In this document: piece by piece, positions 58,533-64,000 of the stretch
Layout of the letters: every line of letters begins with the position of its first letter
How positions within the stretch are numbered: position 1 is the first letter of the stretch
Source of the DNA: Hygrophila difformis
Taxonomy: Eukaryota > Streptophyta > Magnoliopsida > Lamiales > Acanthaceae
Assembly: GCA_030278955.1 (NCBI GenBank)
Contig: JAOANR010000005.1
Location: forward strand, 6,980,874 to 7,044,873
Reading direction: 5' to 3'
Length of the DNA: 64,000 bases
Notes under the pieces: generated by a model
What the model was told of the DNA's origin: nothing
The model's input: the letters and a program-made list of their open reading frames with translations, nothing else
Database searches by the model: none
Made by a program: the position numbers and the translations under genes

Positions 58533-58818
58533 ACAGTTATGGGGACATAACTGAAGTCCTAAGGGGGAGAGGATGTGATACCCCGTAATAATTTATTTTT
58601 GGAGTTCGACTCGATATCATGTATCCTAAATCATAAATAAACCAATTCAAGTTGTTTTGAACTACGTTATGGCTTGATCCCTTCACCGGGTACGTAGGCA
58701 GCTTAGAAGTCTTAATTCTAAGTTCAGTCACAAAATAATAAAACAAACAAAAGACTTTAGCACGAGAAAAGCCGAAACACAACTTCGAGGACGAAGTTGA
58801 TTCTTAAGGAGGGTAGAC
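58533..58818 (+). other. Post-gag region with an extra PPT/LTR-start junction
   Basis: AAGGGGGAGAGGATG at 58561 runs into TGATACCCCGTAATAATTTA, which looks like the tract and LTR start of a related element. About 240 bp later the element's own tract (AAGGAGGGTAGAC, 58806-58818) precedes the real 3' LTR. Confidence 0.6.
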
Positions 58819-61281
58819 TGTAATACCCAAGAATTTTGCAACATAAAAAAAAATAAATAAATAAATAAATAAATAAATATAATAAACATGATAAATGGAT
58901 AAAGAATCATAGAAGGTGAGAAATGGAACTTAAATTAAAAAGGAAACAAAATTCCGAGAACCCGGGAAGCCGAAGGCAATTTAATTGAATAAATGGTTAC
59001 ACGGGGACCCGACATCGATGGACTCAATGACTCGAGTCCAAACATAAATTTAGGTCCGAATAAAATTAGGATAGGAAATCGAAGCCCGAATATACCCCGG
59101 GAATCGGAATTCGGGAGCATAGAGGGATAGAAACCCAAAAGAGAGGCGGAAAAGCACAACGGATCGCACGACCCGCCCGGACCGAAGTCCAGGCGAGATT
59201 CGCGCGGTGGCCGCGCGGTGAAGAGGGAAGACCACGCCACGACCGCGCCACTTGACAGATTCGCCCGTTGCGTGAATCTCTCGCCCGAACGCGGATTTTT
59301 CGACTTTCGGTTGAACGTCTCTCGACCCAAGACCCTTGGGATCAGATTTTGGACGCCCTAGGTCTTAAATATCTATAAATAAGACCTCCTAAGAGCTCCG
59401 AATACATTTGAAACCCTACGAAATCTTTCTATACGTCGAAACCCTAATCCCGGAGCCGTCGGAGGCACAACACCGAGAGGAGGAACTGACTTGGACGAAA
59501 TTTGGAGACCCCCGTCGCTGTGGTAAGCCTTGATCCATTCTTTTCCATATGTGATTCGAAAACGAATCCTAAATTCGATCTTTTTCTATTCTAAACCCCC
59601 GATCCGAATCGAGAGCGAAGAACCCGACAAACGGAGAGGATAAACGGAGGACGGGAAGCCACGCCTCCGAATCGACGATCCCGGACACTCAACAATCTGT
59701 AAGTTAACGCTTACTTTGGTTTTGGGTTGTTAAAAGATTCGAACATATAAATGTAATGGAACCCTATCTAAAATCTGTCTACACCGGCGCAGCGTTTTTG
59801 TTGAATTTATTCGAACCCCTTAAAGCATTCAAACGAGAAAACTTAAAACACGAAAAACATTCCTAAGACACTGATCTAGCTCCTATAAAAATTTCAGAAA
59901 TTTTTCATGATGATTTGATATATGAAATCCACTCCGAACTGAACTGGTTTTAAATCGAATCTTGAAACTGGACAGAACATAGGTGCGAACTTGTTGACGT
60001 TTTTGACTATGGTTCTAGGCCGAATTAGATCTTTAGCCGAACATGAAAGTTGTAGATAATTGTCTTAAGATGATCTCTGTAAAATTTCATTAAATTTGGA
60101 GTTGAATTGCTATGGTAGAATTCGAAATCTTTAAACTGAGTTATATGAAATTCGGACAGAACAGTACTTCTGTGAAAATTAGTGTTTTTGACCTGTTTAG
60201 GTATCTCGGATTGAAAAAGTTAAAACACGAAAGTTGTAGATCTCGACGTTTTGGAGTCAGTCCTGAAATTTTGGAATTTTTGAAATTAAATCTGATTTTT
60301 AACGAATTTTAGAGTAAACTGTGATTTACCGAACGAAATTTTGAAATCTTGTTGAAACGGTGGAATTAGCCTTTGAGGTTGAAACGAATAGAAATACTTT
60401 GACATACGATACATGAAACGAGAAGATCAAAATATTGCGGGTTATGACTAAGCTAGATACTGTCAATGTTCTCTGCGGCTTGGGACATAAGAGCCCAAGT
60501 GTATGTCTAGGTTGACGTAAGAGCCCTAGCGAAACACTGATCGTATGACTAGCGGACGGATTAACTCTAATTAAAAGATCGACCATGATACCTGTGGACA
60601 TAAGAGCCCAGGCGTAAGGCTGGCGGACATAAGAGCCCTAGCGGTGGTGATCTGTAAAAGAATCGAAACGAGACATCGATGAGGGAATCCAATTAAGTCC
60701 TTGATAATTTGTGTTGTTAAATTTATGGCAACTTATTTAATTACGTTGCAAGCTATATTGATGATCTTATGAATCCATGTCTTCTAAATTATGCGGTTAC
60801 ATGAATTATTTAAATTATGCACATGTTTTCATTAAATTTAAACAAAGGCTTTGAAACCTCATAATCTTGTATGTGTTAACTTACTCAGCACGTAGTGCTG
60901 ACCAAACCATATTTTCTTTTCCTTTTTCTTTCAGAGTTGAGAATTATGCATCACCATATGCATACACGGGAAGTTTGGGATGATATATATATTATTTTGA
61001 ATTTTTGTATTAGACTAGATCTTGCATGAACGGGCCTGTTTAACCCGTGATTAGGCCATGTTGGCCCTATATTTAAATTCCGCTGCGATACATATATGTA
61101 AATATTATTTTCCGCTGCAACTTTGATGTATTAATTTTAAATTATATGAATGGGCTGTTTGATATTTTAAATTCTGAAAAAACCATAGCCTTGCATCTCT
61201 TTAGTGAGCTCGGACCGTGTCTTGCTAGAGAGGTGTGGCGGTGATACCCCGACCTGGGTGACCAAAAACCGGGGTGTTACA
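58819..61281 (+). repeat. 3' LTR of the gag-only chromovirus-like element
   Basis: 2,463 bp, near-identical to the 5' LTR; differs in AAAT repeat number and scattered bases. Followed by TTATT. Confidence 0.9.
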
Positions 61282-61286
61282 TTATT

Positions 61287-61735
61287 CACGCCGATTGGGT
61301 ACTGGGTGATGCCAACTAGTGGTAATGGAGCCCAAAAATCAGGTGCAGTTTGGTTTTGTCCCACCGATCTACCATTCACCCTGGTAGATGTTCATAAGCT
61401 CCTTTCGGATGTGGGACAACGGTAGTCCAGTTTTGTAAATTGCCCATGGTAGACATATATGACCCTAGGGCATAAAATCCATGATTTCGGAATGACACTT
61501 GTGCAAGCAATTCATTCTTTAAAGCCACGATCCGGCTATCTAACATTTTCCCAAGTTGCTTAACTAAATCCGCTGGTATTGTTTCCAGTAGATGAACCAC
61601 GATTGGTGTTTGCCCAGTTGTAGGCATATCATCTGATGATAATAGGGAAATTGTAGTGGAAGTTTGCCCGGTTGAGGGCACTGATGGCGGAACTGTGCTC
61701 GCCAGCGAATTGATGATATTATGGGGAGTAGACAT
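61287..61735 (-). CDS. Gag of the host element, N-terminal piece
   Basis: Frame 61735-61376 (MSTPHNIINSLASTVPPSVP..., a Ser/Thr/Pro-rich start and a helical SRIVALKNELLAQV) overlaps a second frame at 61379-61287 (MNGRSVGQNQTAPDFWAPLP...). That frame enters the chromovirus-like element and resumes at 54144. A frameshift near 61377 is therefore likely. It begins about 100 bp after the primer site, as expected for gag. Confidence 0.65.
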
Positions 61736-61817
61736 ATTTGTCTGTTTATGATTCTCGATCTTAATACGCCAATTGATCTAGATCTGCTAATTGATCTATC
61801 ATAATTGATTGTTCAAT

Positions 61818-61835
61818 CTCCCACTGTGGTCGCCA
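61818..61835 (-). promoter_or_regulatory. Primer-binding site of the gag-only host element
   Basis: Minus strand TGGCGACCACAGTGGGAG, a few bases from the LTR end at 61839. It resembles Tat/Ogre-group primer sites; the exact tRNA (perhaps tRNA-Arg) is not established here. Confidence 0.7.
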
Positions 61836-61838
61836 ATT

Positions 61839-63075
61839 TGTTAATAGTAAGCCTTTTACAAACTAAGACTACAGAATTTGAATAAACTCTTTCGTTGGAT
61901 TGCGCCTTCAACAAAGTTCAGAACAATGAACAGGAAACTGGTTCCTTGCCCACTGTCGATTACAAGAACTAAAATTATCTAACAGACTACGAACTAAAAT
62001 AGAGAAACTAAACTACAAACTAAGATAAAATAAAATCTCCAGAGGAGTGTTGTGGTGTGTTTTTTCTCTCCCCTTCCTCTCTAGCCTTGCTTGGTATTTA
62101 TAGGAAGTGTGTAACCGTCAGGAAAGAACTACAGCTCCATGATCTAGGCCCTCCAGTAACCATCTCGTCTACACATCTCGAGCCTGGCTACTCCGTGCGA
62201 TTGCTCATGGTGTTGCTGGCCCCTTTGCCCAGAAGTCCATTGTGATTTTTGGATATTTGTTCTTTATTCATGAGATGCCGCCTAATAGACTACACTCCCT
62301 GGCCAAAATGAATGGTTGACCGACTATCACTTGAGCCAATAGGCCTAGTTGGTGACTATCCATTTTGGCCTGGCCAAACAGGCAGGTAGCTCTATTTGAT
62401 AGACTATCCCCTCTCGCCTGGCCAATAGGTCTAGTTAGTGACTGAGGTCTATTTCATAGACTATCACCTTTGGCCTGGCCAATAGCCCTAGTTGGTGACT
62501 ATCCCTTTTGGCCTGGCCAAACGGGCTAGTAGCTCTACTCGATAGACTATCTCTTTTGGTCTGTCCAATAGACCTAGTTGGTGACTATCCCTTTTGGCCT
62601 GGCCAAACGGGCAGGTAGGGCTATTTCATAGACTATCCCATTTGGCCTGGCCAATAGGCCTAGTTGGTGACTATCCCTTTTGTCGTGGCCAAACGGACAA
62701 GTAGCTCTACTTGATAAACTATCCCTTTTTATTTGGCCAATGGGCCTAGTTGGTAACTATCCCGTTTAGCCTGGCCAAACAGGCAAGTGGCTCTACTTGA
62801 TAGACTATCCCTTTCGGCCTGGCCAATAGGCCTAGTTGGTGACTCTCCCTTTTGGCCTGGCCAAACGGGCAGGTAGTTGATAGACTATCCATTTTGGCAT
62901 AATGGCCAATAGGCCTAATTGGTGACTATTCCCTCGCGTCTGGCCTGATGGACTTGTTGATAGACTATCTTCTTTGGCGAGGCCAATAGGTCTCGTTGAT
63001 GGACTATCCCCTCTGGCCTTGCCGGACAGGCGGGTATGTTTTGATATTTTTTTATTATTTTTTTTGTTGATAACA
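61839..63075 (-). repeat. 5' LTR of the gag-only host element
   Basis: 1,237 bp. Minus strand starts TGTTATCAAC at 63075. A TATA-like TATAAATA lies at 62095-62102 (minus strand). The tandem palindrome array occupies 62285-63030. Confidence 0.83.
62285..63030. repeat. GGCCTGGCCAA tandem array in host 5' LTR
   Basis: Same alternating half-units as at 31905-32465 with extra copies and many substitutions. It lies upstream of the TATA box in the element's own orientation, an enhancer-like position. Confidence 0.85.
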
Positions 63076-63080
63076 CCGAT

Positions 63081-63305
63081 AAAATAATTAATTGGAGTGT
63101 TTGGTAAACTAAAAATAAAATGTGCTAATTGTGCTAATTAAACTAATTTTTGAACCGCTAGTTTTTCTAGCCTTTTCTAACAGTAGCTAGGCTATGATGC
63201 TATTTTTAGTTAGTTTTTCATTATCAAATATTTTTAGCTAGTTTTTACTGAACACTTTTTAATAAATACGTGTTCAAAATAGTTGATCAAAACATGTTAT
63301 AAAAT
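63081..63305. other. AT-rich flank of the nest, including left LINE duplication
   Basis: No gene. The last 15 bp (63291-63305, AACATGTTATAAAAT) are the left target duplication of the LINE that follows. Confidence 0.6.
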
Positions 63306-63684
63306 TGGTGTGGTGTTGCAGGCTTGTTAGATTGATTCTCTTGACGGTAGTTCGGTTGATTATGGGTGATGCTCGTCCACGGCATTTCCTTTGGCCACTA
63401 ATTGGCGAAGTTCGTAGTTTGCTGGAGCAATGCATGGCTGTCATCTTCGCCATGTATGTAGGGAAGGGAACCAAGTGGCGGATGGGCTTGCCCGCCTTGC
63501 TACCCTTTCCGAGGAGTTTTACACCACGTGGGTTTTTCCACCTGATGCGATTCTAGACCCTTTGGAGAAGGATGCTAGTGGCGCGGATTTTGTTCGTTTG
63601 AGTTAATTATTGTTATTGTTTTTTCCTTCTTTTAATATATGCTTGCCTTTTTAGACTGTTTCACAAAAAAAAAAAAAAAAAAAA
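63306..63684 (+). mobile_element. 5'-truncated LINE with RNase H end, poly(A) and 15-bp TSD
   Basis: About 380 bp. Translation across 63450-63603 reads EGNQVADGLARLATLSEEFY and ends ...DFVRLS with a stop, the C-terminus of a plant L1-type RNase H domain. A short 3' untranslated region and about 20 A residues follow. AACATGTTATAAAAT flanks it exactly at 63291-63305 and 63685-63699, showing target-primed insertion of a truncated copy. Confidence 0.92.
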
Positions 63685-63743
63685 AACATGTTATAAAATC
63701 AACTAATCCAATAGGCTTAATGTAATCAACTAATAATTAATTA

Positions 63744-64000
63744 CTCCCTCCATTCTTTTATTATTGATGTTTTAGCAAAAAACACACATACGAATGAATG
63801 TCATTATTACTTGGTAATTTTCCACTTTTACCCCTACATAAAAAAAATATTGTTTTTTGGGAGAGCTTAAAAAAATATATAGAATTAGAATGGAAAGAGA
63901 AATATACAATTATTCAAGAGAGTAGTATTTATGAAACCATAAAGGTAATATTGAAAAGGTATAATATAAATATATAAAATGATAACTATTTCATAATGTT
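63744..64000 (+). mobile_element. Stowaway-like MITE (left end only, cut by window edge)
   Basis: TA then CTCCCTCCATTCTTTTATTA, matching the usual CTCCCTCC-type terminal repeat of Stowaway MITEs. The right end is outside the window. Confidence 0.55.

Larger units (their letters stand above)
54145..61281 (+). mobile_element. Gag-only chromovirus-like LTR element (TR-GAG type), 7.1 kb
   Basis: LTRs 54145-56603 and 58819-61281 begin TGTAATACCC, end GTGTTACA and are near-identical. Flanked by TTATT at 54140-54144 and 61282-61286. Initiator tRNA-Met primer site, one intact gag gene (57414-58532), polypurine tract 58806-58818. The 2.2-kb interior has no protease, RT or integrase. TTCGAGGACGAAGTTGATTC before the 3' LTR is a Del/Tekay-type signature. 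It would depend on a relative's enzymes. Such gag-only elements are known in plants as TR-GAGs. Confidence 0.9.
31416..63075 (-). mobile_element. Gag-only Gypsy LTR element hosting two insertions (~4.6 kb without them)
   Basis: Minus-strand element. 5' LTR 61839-63075, primer site 61818-61835, gag in three pieces (61287-61735, 53785-54144, 33109-33827), polypurine tract 32509-32523, 3' LTR 31416-32508. Removing Athila-2 and the chromovirus-like element, each with one target duplication, leaves about 4,556 bp. No protease, RT or integrase motif is present between gag and the 3' LTR, so it is non-autonomous. The primer site TGGCGACCACAGTGGGA resembles Tat/Ogre-group elements. Its LTRs differ more than those of the inserted elements, so it is the oldest layer. 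Confidence 0.85.

Noticed and set aside
63081..63100. GGAGTGTTTGGTAAAC as a hAT or Tourist-type MITE end
   Set aside because: No complementary end or matching duplication found within the window.

Overview
The window is repeat-rich nuclear DNA of a flowering plant, most likely a eudicot. Almost all of it is LTR retrotransposons inserted into one another, plus short DNA transposons and two 5'-truncated LINE tails. I see no ordinary host gene and no rRNA or tRNA gene. Family names rest on protein motifs, tRNA-primer sites, polypurine tracts (PPTs) and target-site duplications (TSDs) read from the sequence; no database search was possible.

Nest 1 (1-26878). A partial chromovirus-like LTR (24697-26878) was broken by a minus-strand Ty1/copia element (left LTR cut by the window edge, right LTR ending at 24696). 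That element was split inside its gag-pol frame by a 17.9-kb plus-strand Athila-like Gypsy element, here Athila-1 (4771-22642, TSD GTTAT). Athila-1 has 2.1-kb LTRs, a tRNA-Asp primer site and a gag-pol gene with one frameshift. It also carries two diverged copies of an extra gene in the env position, ORF A (frameshifted) and ORF B.

Spacer (26879-31410). This holds a LINE tail, a 98-bp tandem duplication, a hAT-like MITE and a foldback-type inverted repeat. A Tourist-like MITE sits just to the left, inside the chromovirus-like LTR.

Nest 2 (31411-63080). A minus-strand, gag-only Gypsy element of about 4.6 kb (TSD CCGAT) has its gag gene cut into three pieces by two plus-strand insertions. One is Athila-2 (33828-53784, TSD CACAT), with very long 4.7-kb LTRs. 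The other is a gag-only chromovirus-like element (54145-61281, TSD TTATT) with three tandem copies of its primer-binding site. To the right lie a complete short LINE insertion with a 15-bp TSD and the start of a Stowaway-like MITE.

The most interesting signal is a shared design in the two Athila-like elements. Each has a family-specific array of short palindromes in its LTR: GCGCC-based in Athila-1 and GTCGCGG/CCGCGAC-based in Athila-2. The same kind of array recurs inside the element, just upstream of each accessory gene. Each internal array is followed by a leader, with a TATA-like box for ORF B and the F-box gene, and for two of the three genes by an apparent intron. In Athila-2 the accessory gene is a spliced F-box gene whose only usable ATG lies in a small first exon about 1 kb upstream. 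Athila-2 therefore looks like a retrotransposon that captured an F-box gene under an LTR-like internal promoter.
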